Counted from the first letter of the stretch, positions 1-13,598 are shown. The stretch is DNA of 64,000 bases from Orthonyx spaldingii (GCA_013397795.1 VZTJ01002480.1:644317-708316), one strand, 5' to 3'. Translations and numbers: made by a program. The notes: generated from the sequence alone by a model not told the origin.

Positions 1-149
1 TGGGTCTGTGAAGGGGCCGGGGTCCTTCCCCTTCCGTGCGTGCCGGGGCTGCGCCGGGCGGGGTGGGGGCTCTGGGGAATCGGGGGCTCTGGGGGCTCTC
101 GGGTTGCCCGTACCGACCCCGATGACGCCCGCGGCTCCGCTCCTCTCAG
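1..149 (+). other. TBC1D13: 3' part of TBC1D13 intron 1, GC-rich
   Basis: This GC- and CpG-rich stretch ends in a pyrimidine-rich acceptor (tcctctcag) at 149. The next exon opens in phase 1, so one coding exon must lie upstream. In mammals that exon encodes about eight residues. No start codon followed by a matching short exon and donor is visible here, so the first exon and promoter are taken to lie just before the window. Confidence 0.7.
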
Positions 150-3100
150 GATCGCGGACTTCCAGGAGGTGCTCGGCGAACCCACGGTGGCTCTGAGCAA
201 GCTCCGCGAGCTGTGCTTCAGCGGTGAGTGCCGCGGGGACCGGCCCCAGGCTAGGGAGGGGGCTCCGGGCACGGCGGTGCCCCGCGTTGGGGCCGCCTGA
301 CACGGGGTGTCCCCGTGGGAGACACTGTGGATAACCCCGGCAGCGCCCCTGGGGAAACTTCGTGCCCCTCGGGAAGGAAAAGTGTTGCCAGGCGTGTTTG
401 TGAGGTGACATCAGCAACCCGCGGTGAGAGATGGGCTAACGTGGTTGTTTCTCTGCCTGGTGTTCCACAGGAATTCCCTTTGATGGTGGACTGCGCTGCC
501 TGTGCTGGAAGGTGGGTTTTGCTTGGGGTGCTTTTCTTTCTTGCGACTGATGCTTTGGCTTGGTTAAGTACACGTAGCATTTTTTTTGGCGGTTAAAGTT
601 GTAAACAAACAAACAATAAATCCAGAGCTTAAAAGCCACTAGAAGTCAGCAGTAATTTGTGGAAGTCATCACTTTGCATGTGAATAGCCTCGGTTTTAAG
701 CTAGCAGTGCATTTCGGTCAGGTTAGCTATTGATCAGTGCTACAAATAGCTCTGTGTTGAAAACCAGGCACTGAAATATTCCTGACTGTTGCTTGGCAAA
801 GTACTCGACTTTCTGGAGAAAACTCCCAGTATTTTCCAAGAGCCAGTTCGAGCAACAGTGTTTGCTTTGCTCATCTTGTAGGTGTAACAACTCACTGAAT
901 ACTAATTCCTGTTCACCTGTTTTCTGTGCAGATACTTCTGAACTACCTCCCTTTAGAGAAAGCCTTATGGAGCTCTTTGCTGAAGAAACAGAGGTGAGGA
1001 CATTGGTACTTGCCCTTTTATTTCTAAAGATATCTACAAAGAAGGAGAATAGTCTTTAAATAATTAAGTACTTTCATAAAGCAAATTGTTCTTGTGTGGA
1101 ATGTGCTGTTCTCCCAGCTGCCTGGTGGATTGACCCCTTCAGTTATACTGAAGAGAAAATCAGATGCCTTCTGGCTGAGCAGGGTGGGACTGAGAGATCT
1201 GTTTGAACTCGTGTCTGTGTGCTCACCTTGACCTTACCTTCCTCATTGCAAATTCCTCTTTTCTTCTTTAAGGGATCTGTATTCCCAGTTCCTGAAAGAA
1301 ATGATTATCCAGCCTGGGATTGCCAAAGCCAATCTGGGTGTTTCAAGGGAAGATGTGACCCTGGAAGATCACGTAAGTGTTGTTGCCTTTGTGCTGCAGA
1401 AAATTCCTTGGGGATTTTTCTGGTCCCCTGGGCTGCTCTGGGCTCTGTTCCCAACGGTTTTCCCCTGCCAGATGGTTCCCAGGTGCCAGCCTGGCCCTTT
1501 TGTCTTGGTAGCCTTGAGTGTGAATTATTGACAAAGCACCAGTAGCTCTGTAGAGAGCTGTTTCCAGCTGTGCACTTCTCTCCTCCTGCCCTTTGGGGCT
1601 ACCTGCCCAGACTGTGGATCTCCTAGGAAAAGAGAGAGGCTCACAAGAGGTATCTGGAGCTCCCCTGGGAAGCTGGGTGCATGAGTAGAATCGGACCAGG
1701 CTGATCTGAGCAGAGGATAGAAATGAGGCAGGAGAGTCAGGCTGGACCGTGGTAAGGCAGGAGAGTTGATTATTTCTAGTAATGCTGCTGGATTGTTATT
1801 TTTTTAACGGACTATTTCCTGCATGCCTTGGCTTTCTCTTTCTCTTAGGAGTGTGTATGTGGGAGGAGTGAGTGAAGTAACTGATCAGAAGAGACTGTAA
1901 AATGATACAGCTGCTCCCATGACCATTCTGAGCGTTCACTCCCCTGCAGTCACCTGCCTCACTGTTATCTCTGGAGTCTTAGTGGTGTAGAACTGGCATG
2001 TCTGTAAAAACACCCAGGCAGGTCACAGTGATCTTTGAATCCCTTGGAATTTCGCTTGTTGTTTTTTTCTTGGTTAGTTGTTAACTTTGTGTCGATCTTG
2101 GTGCGGAGAGAAGAATGTGTGTGTGTGTAGGGAAGAGTTTATCATATTGGGAAACTGGTCAGGTACAGCATAGGTTGTTCATGGAATGTATATTTCCTTT
2201 TTTCTGAGCACAATGGTGGTGCTTAATCGGCCATCTCAGAGCTAAAACAGAGCAGGTACTTAAAAATCATAACTATGACTTCAAAGTACTGGGTAGGTGA
2301 ATAACTCTTACCCCAAGTCCAAATACTATCTCCGTGGTACAGGTTTGGAGCTGCAATCAGGAACCTTGTTGACAGAGGATAAAATACCTGATTTGGGCAC
2401 AAACTCTTGAAGAGACAAGTGAAAAGGAATTGAAAATGTGAGAGAAAAAATGACCCTGATGTGCTCAGACTGTGCTGGTGGCAGAGTGACAGCAGAAATG
2501 TTAAATCACTGTATGTTCACTGAGGATTTTGATGTGTGTGAAACACTTGTTCTGTTTCTGTTGTTTCTCTCTTTAGCCCCTCAATCCAAATCCAGACAGT
2601 CGATGGAACACTTACTTCAAGGATAACGAAGTGCTCCTCCAGATAGACAAAGATGTCAGGTGTGTGAGGCACAACGACTCAGATTTCTGAACCCGAGAGG
2701 TTTGGTCAACAAATTGTACTTTGGAAATGAAGTTTAATATTAAACTAAGCCTTCCACTCAGCATGGGGCACGCACTTCCTTCTCGTCCCTGATTTCCTTC
2801 TGTGTCCATCCTAGGAGGCTGTACCCTGACATGGCGTTTTTCCAGCGCCCCACGGATTATCCCTGCCTGCTGATCCTGGACCCCCAGAATGAGTTTGAGA
2901 CGCTGCGCAGGCGGGTGGAGCAGACCACGCTCAAGTCGCAGACGGTGGCACGAAACCGCAGTGGGGTGACAAATGTGAGCTCTGGGTTGGGGCTGTCCTT
3001 GTCACAGGGCAAGGCCTTGGAGTGGGAAGGGGAAGGGTGGTTCTTGAGCTGTTCTCTGTTTCTCTTTCTGCTTGTGCAGTGGAATTCAGGGAACACCACA

Positions 3101-6100
3101 GGAGATACTGAGCATTCTGGGTGCTGGACATTGTAGAACCAGTTGAAGTGCCTGACAGACTGTAGGGAATTACAGGTGTATTTAATTTTAAAGATTGTTC
3201 TTACCTGATTTCTGGTAGAATTTGGAGTCACAAGTTATTTTATGCTTGACATACACCTTCCTGTATGGGAACAAAACACTGAAGAGTTAATTTACTATGA
3301 ATTTATTACAAATTTACATAGTCCTCCAGGACTGGATCTCAGACATGGAATTAGGAGAAGAGCTGAGTATCTGTTAAAATGTGTTATCTCTTTCCCCTTT
3401 CATCAGTGTTACAGCACACGTGCTGTTGAGGAAGGTGGCTTCTCCGACAACCACCAATACCCTTCCCTCATACTACTAACAAAGAAGTGGAACTGCTGTG
3501 GTTTTTGCTGTGTGAGATCATGTGGTGCAATGATTCAGAGGGAACTGTGTGTTGCTGCACAGACTTTGTTCTTCAGGGACAACTAGCACCAGGACTTCCC
3601 TGCCTGTGTGTTCCTAGAGTTGCTTGTCTTGGTTTATGTGGTATAAACAGCTCAGATCTTTTGGGGGGCCTGTGTGTGTTAAAAGCCAAGCTTGACACGT
3701 GTGCTAAAGGATCTGTGCCAGTTGGTTATCCTGATTCAGCCTTGTTTTCCAGGTGAGCTCCCCTCTTAAAACCACCCCCAGCTCTCTGAGCGAGTATGAA
3801 GTTCTGCCCAACGGCTGCGAAGCTCACTGGGAAGTGGTGGAGCGGATCCTGTTCATCTATGCCAAGCTGAACCCCGGGATAGCCTATGTCCAGGGCATGA
3901 ATGAAATTGTGGGGCCTCTTTACTACACCTTTGCTACAGACCCTAACAGTGAGTGGAAAGGTGAGGGAGCCTTTTGGCTGCTCAGCAGTAGTGCCTGTGT
4001 TACTGCAAGTTCTCTGCATGGCATGAGGAGTTTTGGGGAATTGGTAGGAGCTGAGTGGGCTGGGAATGGTGAGGACGTGGGAAGTGAGGATTTTTGAGCA
4101 ATTTTTGTTTGTTTGTTAAACTTAAAATCCCCTTAGAAGTTCGTTTCCTTGTACTATATCTACATGATAAGGAAAAAATGGAAAGGAAGGACTTCTGTTG
4201 CTTTTGCTTCACAGGAGCTCTGAGGGTGTGTGCTGCTGGCAGATTATGTTCTTGGGCATAGATAACTGTTTTGTGACCTCACGTCATGAAGACCTTGTGG
4301 TGCACACAGGGTCAGTATCTGCAGTGGCTCTGTAGATGTTTCTAGTTTAAAAAAAAAAAAGAAAAAACCCGTTGTCTTGCCTTGACCCAGATGAAGCAAG
4401 CCAGGATCTGGTGGGATCTGCTCCTTAAATCCAATACAGCAATCACATTATGGAGCAAGGACAATTTTACAGCTCTGTACCTCTGTCAGTGATGCTTCCT
4501 CTATTCCCCCACATTCTTATTTTCTTTCCCCAGAACATGCTGAAGCAGACACGTTTTTCTGCTTTACCAATCTAATGGCTGAAATTCGGGACAACTTCAT
4601 TAAGAGCCTGGATGATTCTCAGTGTGGTATTACCTACAAAATGGAGAAGGTATATTCCACCCTGAAGGAAAAAGATGTGGAGCTGTATTTGAAACTGGTG
4701 AGGAGCCAGGTGTTTCTCTGGGTCTTGGGTGGGATGTGAGGAGTGGAGCTTAACAGTGCATGTGAATGTCAGTTTTGTTAAACTGCTTGAGTAGAACACA
4801 GGGAGTGTATGAAGGGCTTTGCCTGTGGGGCAGATCTGTGAGCTGAAACAGCCCCTCCTCGGAGTGAGCCCACAGCAAGCTGACACAGCAAGGCTTCCTC
4901 CCCTGCCTGGCTCTGAAAGCAAACAATGGTTATTGCACAGCTGCCAGCTGGGAGTCTGAGGGGACTTGGCCATGATCCTTGGTCACCTGCATAGCTGGAA
5001 CTGGAGTCTTTGCTCTCTTGTAGTGATCAGGCAAAACGCAGGTTTTGCTGTAGAGCTTTTCAGCATTCCAGCTTACAGAAGTTGTTTCTGCCTTTAAAAG
5101 CAAAACTAAAAACATCCCCCACACTGGGCACACACACACCTGTATTGCCACAGGCTGCCTAGACAGCACTGACTTAAACTTCATGGAGCTCATTCCAAAC
5201 GAAAAGTGAAATCCAGTGCGCTGGATGGTCCCACCAGCCAAATTATACTGTTCCCCTTCATCCAGAGGTTTTCAAGTGCTTTGGGTTTGTGTGAGTTTTG
5301 TAGAACATGTAGAAGGCAGCTTTCATTACAAACGTCTTCAGTCTTACAGTCCATTTGGTGTGAAAGTCCAAGGAGACTTTGGAAGGGAAAGCTGTTCTTG
5401 TTACTGCAACCTTGACCAAATCCCACTGGGATCTTTTTCTGTCTAGAACTAAAGTCAGGATATGTTTCTCTTATAATCCAAAAGATGGTTTGTCAGCACA
5501 GTGACCAGCCCACAGTGTTGACTGGTAGCTGATTCAGTGGGGAGAAAAACTGCTTAATGTTTGGCTGGCAGGAAATGGTCTTGGCCATGCAGCACCTGGT
5601 CCTTAAGAACTTCAGCAGAATCCTGAACTTGTTTGACCTTGATTAAACTTATGATACCTTGGATTGAACATCAGAAAACAGGAAAGCTTCAGGCTGAAGG
5701 TGCTTACAGCATGTTTTACTGACCATCAGTGTGAACTCTGTTCTATCTTTGTTTCTCTTTGTGAATAGCAAGCCTTTTGATAAATACAAGGGTTCTGGAA
5801 AGGAGAGGAAATCCTGACAAACAGTGCCTGTGCTAGCGGGGGAGGGCTGCAGCTTTGCAGATAAAATGCTGTTCAAATGGGAACTTCAAAATTACTTGGC
5901 AGGTTTAATGGAATACAAAGGATGCCTTTAGGGAGAAAAGCTTCTTTTACTCCATGTTGTGGACAGAGGAGCATTTTCTCCCTTGGCTATAGGTGTGGAG
6001 TGTGGCTGCGCTGAAAATCTCTCGGTCAGGGCTGAATGGGAGGGTCTCCAAAGGATGCAGAGGTTTTCCTGCTGCTGCAGGACGAGCTGGGAGGTGAGAG

Positions 6101-7370
6101 CAGTGCCGGGGCGGAGACGGGGATGGAAACATGGGGTGCATCTCTTGCCTGTAGGGAGCTGGCCGGGAGCACGTACTCATTGTTTGCCTGGTGCCTGTCT
6201 GACAGCAAGAACAGAACATCAAACCCCAGTTCTTTGCCTTCCGCTGGCTGACGTTGCTCTTGTCCCAAGAGTTCCTGCTGCCAGATGTCATCCGTATCTG
6301 GGACTCCCTCTTTGCTGACGACAAGCGCTTCGATTTCCTGCTGCTCGTCTGTTGTGCCATGCTGACGTAAGTACACACAGAGCCTTCCTCTTCTTCTCTT
6401 CCATGGATCCAGGAGTCTTCTGTAGGCACGTGTTAGGGCATCTGGTGAAGAGATTACAGGTTTTAAAGTTTCTAAAGAGTCAAAAGTAGCTGGAATAATT
6501 TCCATCTTTCAGACTCATCCGGGATCAGTTGCTGGAAGGAGACTTCACTCTGAACATGAGGCTGCTACAGGTAAGAATGAAATAGAGTGGGTGCAGAGAG
6601 CAATTGGAAAAGTCTTAAAATAGTACTGTGAGAGAGGATGACAGTATGTGAGAGGGTGGGAGGGTATGCCTGGTTCAAGACAAGTACCACATTTATGATG
6701 TTTGCATGCAGGAAAATCTGCAAGGATCTTACAGCACTCTCATTACTGGAAGTGGGAGTCTTTTGCATGTACACCCTTTCTGCCCTACAGAGAAATTATG
6801 ATAGATTGGAGGTTTCTAATGTTCCTTTGGTTTGCAAAAAAAAAAAAAAAAATTTCAAGCAAAGATGTGAAACCTTGTTTGTGTAACTCTGCTAAATCTT
6901 TTGGCCAGAGGGATCTGTTTAGTTGTGAGATCTGTGAGAGCCTTAGGTTGGAAATGCCTGCACTGCACAGTTGGATATCTCAGGTTCTGCCAGTTCCTGC
7001 TTTGGGCTGTGCAAGATACTGGCTTTGATAAGGCTCCCTGGCATGAGGAGAGCCCTGTGGCAGGCCAGCTTACTGTGCCCTTGGAGGACACAGTGATAAA
7101 AAACAACAACAAACCTTCTGGAAGGGTACTGAGGTTTGATCAGTTACAAAACAGGAAACTGTAGCTGTTAAAGGAGTAACTTAACATGGCAGTGTGTTAT
7201 AATAGGCCAAGAATGTTGTTGTGAAGGTTTGCCTTGCTTAAGCGAAACAATCTGTATCAAGAATGCTGGGAAGTCACTGAAATCCCTTTGTTTCCTTGCC
7301 ATAGGATTATCCTATCTCTGATGTTCATCTGATTTTGAAGAAGGCAAAGGAACTTCAAGATTCCAAATAG
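150..7370 (+). CDS. TBC1D13: TBC1D13, Rab GTPase-activating protein (TBC domain), 5' partial
   Basis: TBC1D13 is a Rab GAP; the mammalian protein acts on Rab35 and affects GLUT4 trafficking. Eleven coding exons are read: 150-223, 471-511, 932-993, 1273-1372, 2577-2659, 2815-2974, 3753-3960, 4534-4697, 6206-6366, 6513-6570 and 7305-7370 (TAG stop). Phases agree at every junction. They encode 391 residues plus one split codon, and the mammalian protein is about 400 aa. The catalytic signatures of the TBC domain are visible: an IxxDxxR arginine-finger motif (IDKDVRR) across the 2659/2815 junction, and the glutamine-finger motif YVQG (IAYVQGMN) near 3880. Other family-typical stretches are RWNTYFKDNEVLLQID, NEIVGPLYYTFATD and FRWLTLLLSQEF. 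The first coding exon lies upstream of the window. Larger introns (1373-2576, 4698-6205, 6571-7304) show nothing but simple sequence. Exon 3753 begins GTGAGC directly after the acceptor AG, which is unusual. Identification is very secure. Confidence 0.96.
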
Positions 7371-10300
7371 TCCACGGGCCTAACAAAAGGTGTCAGAGAA
7401 CTGTGTGGCAGTGGATCCCGGGAGATGGGCCCTTGCAGTGTGATGCACTAAAGCTCCTGCTGGTCTCTGCAGGACTTCAGGTTTTGTCTGGGCTACTGGC
7501 CACCTTGAAGACTTCCTTCTACTCTATTTATTAGGTCAAGGACTGATTACTTCCCCATCTACTTGGGTCCTGCACTCCAGATTTTTCCACATCTCAAATG
7601 CCTCTTTGCTGCCAAAAGCAGTTCTTTGTATCTTTTTTTAATGACTTTGAGTTTGGGGAGAAAGAAACCTTCTGTCTGCATATCCCTGAAGGGATGGACT
7701 CCTGTATGGTGGAAGTAACACACAGAGTAACTTCTGACAGGGAAAGGACAGACTTAAGTCCAGTGAATTTTGGTGGGTGGGGATAGAAGGATCTTCTTCC
7801 CGTGAACAGAATGTATTCCAGTGAAGTCACACATTCTGCCGTTCACACAGTTTCTGGATTCTCCTCCCTTGTGTCTGCACTTGGCCATCCCTGAGGCATG
7901 TGAAGAAGAAGATTGCATCAGTTTCTGGTGAAGGTCACCTGGCAGTTTGCACTCCTTTGACTGGGAAAGAGACTTGGGAAGCTGAGATAGGAGGACATGG
8001 TGACAGCTGATGGCTTTGTGCCCTCAAACTGCCTGAATCCAGAACCGCCTTATCAACGAGGTCTCCTTGAAAGCAAGACTGTGGTGGTTTCAATCCCCCA
8101 GTGAAGTGTAGTTCCGAGTCAAGCCTTACTACGCACAGCCTTAGAGCAGGATTGTTGCTGCAGGAAGGCCTCACGCTGCTTTCCTGGCTCTGAACTGGAG
8201 TATATTCAGCTACAATCAGGATTCTGAAACACAAGAAATGGACACCTAATCATGTGCAATGAAGACAGATGTATTTAGGGGCTTATACAGGCACAGAACT
8301 GGAGTTTTCTGCCTCAGTGGCTTAAACAATACTACTCACATTAAGGCCTGGTCACAGTAACCTTGCTATTGTCTCACAGTACTTCTTGCCAGGAAAGAGG
8401 CAGGTCTGATCTGCAATAAGAGTCCTTCTCTAGCACAATCCAGCAGGCATACAAGCATCTGTCATGAGCTGACTGCTGGGGCTGATCCACTCTTCTGTCC
8501 TGGTCCTGTTGGAGTCACAGTCCTGAGCTGGACACTTGTTCCTCCTGAGAGGGAAACTGCTGCACTTGAGATACGGCCAAGTGGGTTCAGGTGAACAGGG
8601 ACTGAGACAAAGCACAGGGAGAGCTGCTGAGCTGCCACAGTGTTGAGCTGAGCAGAAACCCTAATCCTCAGAGGGAGAAACTGCCAGCACCCAGGTGCTT
8701 GTGTCGTGCAGAAGCTCTTGAGTGAACACTAATCCAACGTGCTTGTCCCTTTCTTTCTGTGCTGTGCTGGCTCACCTCTGCTGTTGGACACTGCAGTTTT
8801 TTGTATTTATGGGTGTTGATTTCTTCAAGGTCAGTCAGTCTTTGTAAGACCTGCTTAAGCTGCTGCTGGCCTAGACTTGCCCTAGCAGGAGGGATGCTGG
8901 CAGCCTTCAGCTTTTTTTACTGGTGTTATTTCCTTGACTGAAGGCCTTCACAGGCTGCTGTAATTCTCACCAAGGGGCATGGGGAGAGGGCAGGACAGGT
9001 TGGTGCATGTGCCCATGTTCTTATTGGCAATCCTAAGCAATCTCTGCCTCTTGAGAGGATGCTCAAGTACCACTTGTGCAGCCACGTATTGCTGCTGTGT
9101 TGCAAGAGCAATTGAAAGTTTAAAGCAATCTGTAATTAATACCTGTGGCAACCGTATCCCTCTCTGCTGCAATCTTTTCTTGAGGGTATAGTTTTCCTCC
9201 AAGAAAAATGGAACAGCTAGACCAGGACAGCAGTGTGATGAAGCATCCTGGCTGCTCTAGCCACTGGATGGATATCCTTTCTGAGCTGTTCCAGGTGGTT
9301 TTATGTCTCAGCTCTTGGGTACCTGCACTAGGGAGGCTGTTGGCCAGACCTCGTGTGGTCCAACAGCCCCCTGGGAGGTTCTCTACAAATGTGGAACCAC
9401 AGGGTCACACTCCTAGGCAGAATTGTACCTGCTCCCAACACTTCTGCCTCAGAACTGCTATAAATAACTGCTGTAGCTTTCCCATTCCATGCACAAACTT
9501 TGCTCTCATCTCCCTGAATACCTGTGCTGGACTGTTCATTCCAGGTTCCCCTGGCACGGGCAGGGTTTCCTTATGCTGGAATTTCTCACTGGCAACAGGA
9601 CCATCCATGAGTGTTCCTGCTCTGAGCAGCTGGAAGTCTCCTTAAAGTAACCTGAGGAGGCAGCAGGCAAATCTGGAGGAAAGCATTACTTGGAGATGAA
9701 CCTCTGCACATTTTCAGCACAGCTTTGGGCCCTGAGGGTGACCTTCCCGCTTGGGGAAGGCACAGGGGAGGTGGCAGTACAGGTGTCCTGCTGTCTTCTC
9801 CCTTCCTCAGTGTCCAAGGGCTCATGCTAAGTCACCTTGCTTCACGGGGTGACAGTGAATGCTTTTGAAAGGAGTCTGCAGTGGTTTAAAGGGATGCGAT
9901 GAGAGCTTTGGCTGCTGGAAAGGATCTCTGGGATAAATTCTGTAGCCTTATCCAAACTATGGCTGCCAAACCTATTGAGCTCTTCTTTGGGGAGAGCTTG
10001 CAGCAACTTTGAAACATCCAGACAGGCTGTTTCCTACATGAAAAGCTGTTTTATATTCCTGCTTATTTCCTTCCTGTGTGGTAGAACTTCTATCCTGCTG
10101 TTGAAAGGAGTGGTACTTTTCATTGTCTTGGCAGATCCATTTTTTTATTCCAAGACTTTCTCCTTTCTTTAAGAGCAAAACCAGATTTTCTGAGGGGACA
10201 AAAGAAAGTCTTAACCTTTTACCAGCTTTTGAATATCCTCATGTTTCTCTTGGCTTCATTCCTCAAAGGCTTTTGGTGATTTATTTTTGTTGTTCTTGAA

Positions 10301-11371
10301 GTGAGATGATGCTTAACTGGTGTTTCCTTGCTTGTGTGGCCAAGTAACACCTGCTCCAGCCTTGAGATGTTTCCACTTCTGGTTTTTTACAATCCTGACC
10401 TGCTGCAAGAGCAACAAGGTTGACTGAAAGAGCTGATCTTTGGGGTGGGAGGTGTTAGTCTGGGGTGCCTTGGGGACCCATTATCTCACAGGCGCTTGAA
10501 CAGAGGATGTTTAAATAGCTCTTACCATGTGTTCCTCACAGGCAGGACTATTGCCAGGCAGGGGAAGGGGAAATCACCTTCAGCTGGGAGGGAAAACAGG
10601 CCACTCCTGGATGTGGGAAGAGATGAGCTTTCCCTGGGAAGGAGAGGTCTGCTCTACCTGCACCTCGCTGGAGTTCCAGCTTCAGGGAACTTAGTGGCTT
10701 TGCCAGTGAGGTAGATCAAGTTGTTGGTGGTCACTCAGGAGACTGATTTTGAGTTTGAATTTTGTGACCTAACCTAGAATTATTCACACCTTGGTATTGA
10801 GTAGGATGGAGGCCAGAAGTTGTTTTGGGGGAGTCTGGGGTGTTTGGTAATCAGAGGCTGCTTTTCGTAAAGGAAGGTCGGTGACTTTGTTTTAGCTGTT
10901 TGGAGCAGTCTTCTAAAGTGCCCTTTCCCCAAAGAAAGGAACAGATAACACTTTTTCCCCCCCACTTTGTTTGGAAGGAATTGTCAGAAAAGGGTGTAGT
11001 GAACACTTCATCACTCTAAAACTCCTTATTTTATGCTTCTTTTTTTAAACGCTGTTTTTATAACGTTTCCTTTAACTAAACGGATGTCTGTGCAAACCTC
11101 TTCTGTTCGTGTGACTCGGAGTTGGGGCTGCTCCAGGTTCCAGCTGCGGTGTCCATGGGTGTGAGAGCAGCGGAGAGCGCTGGAGAACCAGCCTGGCTCT
11201 TCCACCGCCACCTCCTTTCCGCGATGGTTTCGCTTTGCCTTCCCCAGGCGCGGGAGCGGTGCCTTTTCCCCAGGAATACCTTGGCACAGATGCCACCGCA
11301 CCTGCGAGCGCTCTGGGTGGCGGTGGGAGCGTCCCCCCGCCTCGCTGCTCGCTCTGTCCTTCTGCCGCGTG
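7371..11371 (+). other. TBC1D13 3' UTR and TBC1D13-ENDOG spacer
   Basis: No conserved coding exon is recognisable on either strand. The proximal part must hold the TBC1D13 3' UTR, but I saw no clear AATAAA near the stop, so the transcript end is not placed. Short ORFs here lack splice support and familiar motifs. GC content and CpG rise from about 11100 toward the gap, as expected for the ENDOG promoter and 5' exon. Confidence 0.6.
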
Positions 11372-11698
11372 NNNNNNNNNNNNNNNNNNNNNNNNNNNNN
11401 NNNNNNNNNNNNNNNNNNNNNNNNNNNNNNNNNNNNNNNNNNNNNNNNNNNNNNNNNNNNNNNNNNNNNNNNNNNNNNNNNNNNNNNNNNNNNNNNNNNN
11501 NNNNNNNNNNNNNNNNNNNNNNNNNNNNNNNNNNNNNNNNNNNNNNNNNNNNNNNNNNNNNNNNNNNNNNNNNNNNNNNNNNNNNNNNNNNNNNNNNNNN
11601 NNNNNNNNNNNNNNNNNNNNNNNNNNNNNNNNNNNNNNNNNNNNNNNNNNNNNNNNNNNNNNNNNNNNNNNNNNNNNNNNNNNNNNNNNNNNNNNNNN
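11372..11698. other. Assembly gap (327 N)
   Basis: A run of Ns lies inside a very GC-rich stretch. It removes the ENDOG start codon, the mitochondrial targeting sequence and probably the core promoter. Bird assemblies often lose GC-rich first exons. Whether 327 is a measured or nominal length cannot be told. Confidence 0.99.
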
Positions 11699-13598
11699 GC
11701 CGAGGGGCTGCTGGGCCGCCTGCCCGTGCTGCCCGCGGTGGCGGCGGCCAGCCTGCCCGCGCCGCCGGGCTCGGGGCGCACCGAGCTCAGCAAGTACGGG
11801 CTGCCCGGGCTGGCGCAGCTGCGGAGCCGCGAGTCCTACGTGCTGTGCTACGACCCGCGGAGCCGCAGCGCGCTCTGGGTCATCGAGCAGCTCAACCGGG
11901 ACACGCTCAGCGGCGCCTCGGACCGCGCCGCCTGCGACTTCCAGGAGGACGACTCGGTGCACGAGTATCACCGCGCCACCAACGCCGACTACCGCGGCAG
12001 CGGCTTCGACCGCGGGCACCTGGCCGCCGCCGCCAACCACAAGTGGAGCCAGAAGGCCATGCGGGACACCTTCTACCTGAGCAACATCGCCCCGCAGGTA
12101 CGGCCCGAGGCCTGCAGGGAAAGCCGGAGCTGCCCGCGTCAAGGGCAGGCGCTGCTCCCTGCGGGAAACCACGCGGGAGCGTCGCTGTGCGGCAGTTCGG
12201 GCAGGGAGGGGCCAAAGTCACTCGGAAGTGCCGTATATTCAGCTAAATGTGCCTCTCAAGCCATGAAGGAGAGACCCCGTTCAGTGCAGCTCCTGTCAGG
12301 AGCAGAAGTAAACAGGTGGACAAACACTTGCAAAAAACTGTGGCATTAGGCAATGGGTTCTGTCCTGGGTGTGCAAACCAGGCTGTCACAGCTCCCAAAG
12401 CAGAGGTAATAGTGGAGATCTCATATGAAAAGTGCCTGGGGCTCTGTGAGACGAGTTATAGAAAAAGCAGGTGGTGTTACTCTGAACAGTGAGGAAATAC
12501 CCCGGAAACTGACTACTGGTTGTGTTTCCAGAATCCTCATTTAAACCAGAATGCCTGGAATAACCTTGAAAAGTACTGCAGAAGCTTGGCAAAAAGCAAC
12601 AGGAATGTCTATGTCTGCACAGGACCCCTCTTCCTGCCCAGGTAAACGCGAGGGCTGAGCTGGACTGGCACCCAAAAGATGTATCGTGCTGGCAAAGGAA
12701 AACAGGCTCAGGTGCTCCTAGACAGGAGGGATCTGCTGAGGGCCCTCTCAGTAGGTGAGACCAGCTGTGCACAGAGGTTCTGTGCAAAGGTACTTTCTTA
12801 GGATTAGGATTATGTATTTCCCATCCAGATGATTATTTTGTGAGAAAAAATGGGTTTCTTGAGCTACAGCATAACCAGGTTGCTTTTGTTTGTAGTCCTT
12901 AACAATTTATGAGATTAGCAGATTACCAGATTAGACTGCAGATCTCATCCCTGCAGAATAATGCTTTCAGGTTCAATGTCATGGACTATTTCTCCACTTA
13001 AGGACATGACTTTATTTTCAAAGATCTCTACGTAGCACTAAAGAGCAGCTGTGTCACGTTGAGATCTCTTTAGCAGCAGGAAATATCTTGGGAAGTCTGT
13101 TACAGAGAGCCAGCAGGGAGGGGATTTGGGAGCAGCCCCAGTGCACAGCTCACCCCCACCATGTTGCTGTCCCTGCTTCAGCCATGTTTTACAGCCCTGC
13201 TGCAGGAGCAGAGCTGCTGCCTGCTGTGGGTGGGGGCTCACTTAGGGGATGTTGGGGGGTTGAGGGTAGTGACACCAAACTAGGAGAATAACCGGGGATG
13301 TTGCTGTTGGTGCAGGATGGAGGCCGATGGGAAGATGTATGTCAAGTACCAGGTGATCGGGAAGAACAACGTGGCCGTCCCCACCCATTTCTTCAAGGTG
13401 CTCATCTTGGAAAAGGAGAGTGGGGAGATTGAGTTGCGCTCCTACGTGATGCCCAACAGCCCTGTGGATGATAAAATCCCTCTGGAACGGTTCCTGGTTC
13501 CCATTGAGAGCATTGAGCGAGCCTCGGGGCTCCTCTTTGTCCCAAACATTCTCAGGAGAACAAGTAACTTGAAAGCCATCACAGCTGGAAAGCACTGA
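11699..13598 (+). CDS. ENDOG: ENDOG, mitochondrial endonuclease G, 5' truncated by the gap
   Basis: EndoG is a Mg-dependent DNA/RNA non-specific nuclease of the beta-beta-alpha-metal family. It resides in the mitochondrial intermembrane space and is released to the nucleus in cell death. Three exons are visible: 11699-12097 (its start lies in the gap), 12532-12641 and 13316-13598 (TGA stop). They encode 263 residues; mammalian EndoG is about 297 aa, so roughly 33 N-terminal residues, including the targeting peptide, are hidden. The first visible exon carries the active-site motif DRGH within GSGFDRGHLAAAANH (about 12000-12040). The segment CDFQEDDSVHEYHRATNADY precedes it. The last exon carries LERFLVPIESIERASG. 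Donors are CAG|gtacgg and CAG|gtaaac. The gene converges with SPOUT1. No AATAAA was found downstream; an AGTAAA at 13977 is a weak candidate signal. Identification is very secure. Confidence 0.96.

Noticed and set aside
11026..12349. ORFs running through the N gap on both strands
   Set aside because: They are open only because Ns contain no stops. Only the frame matching ENDOG is real, and only from 11699.
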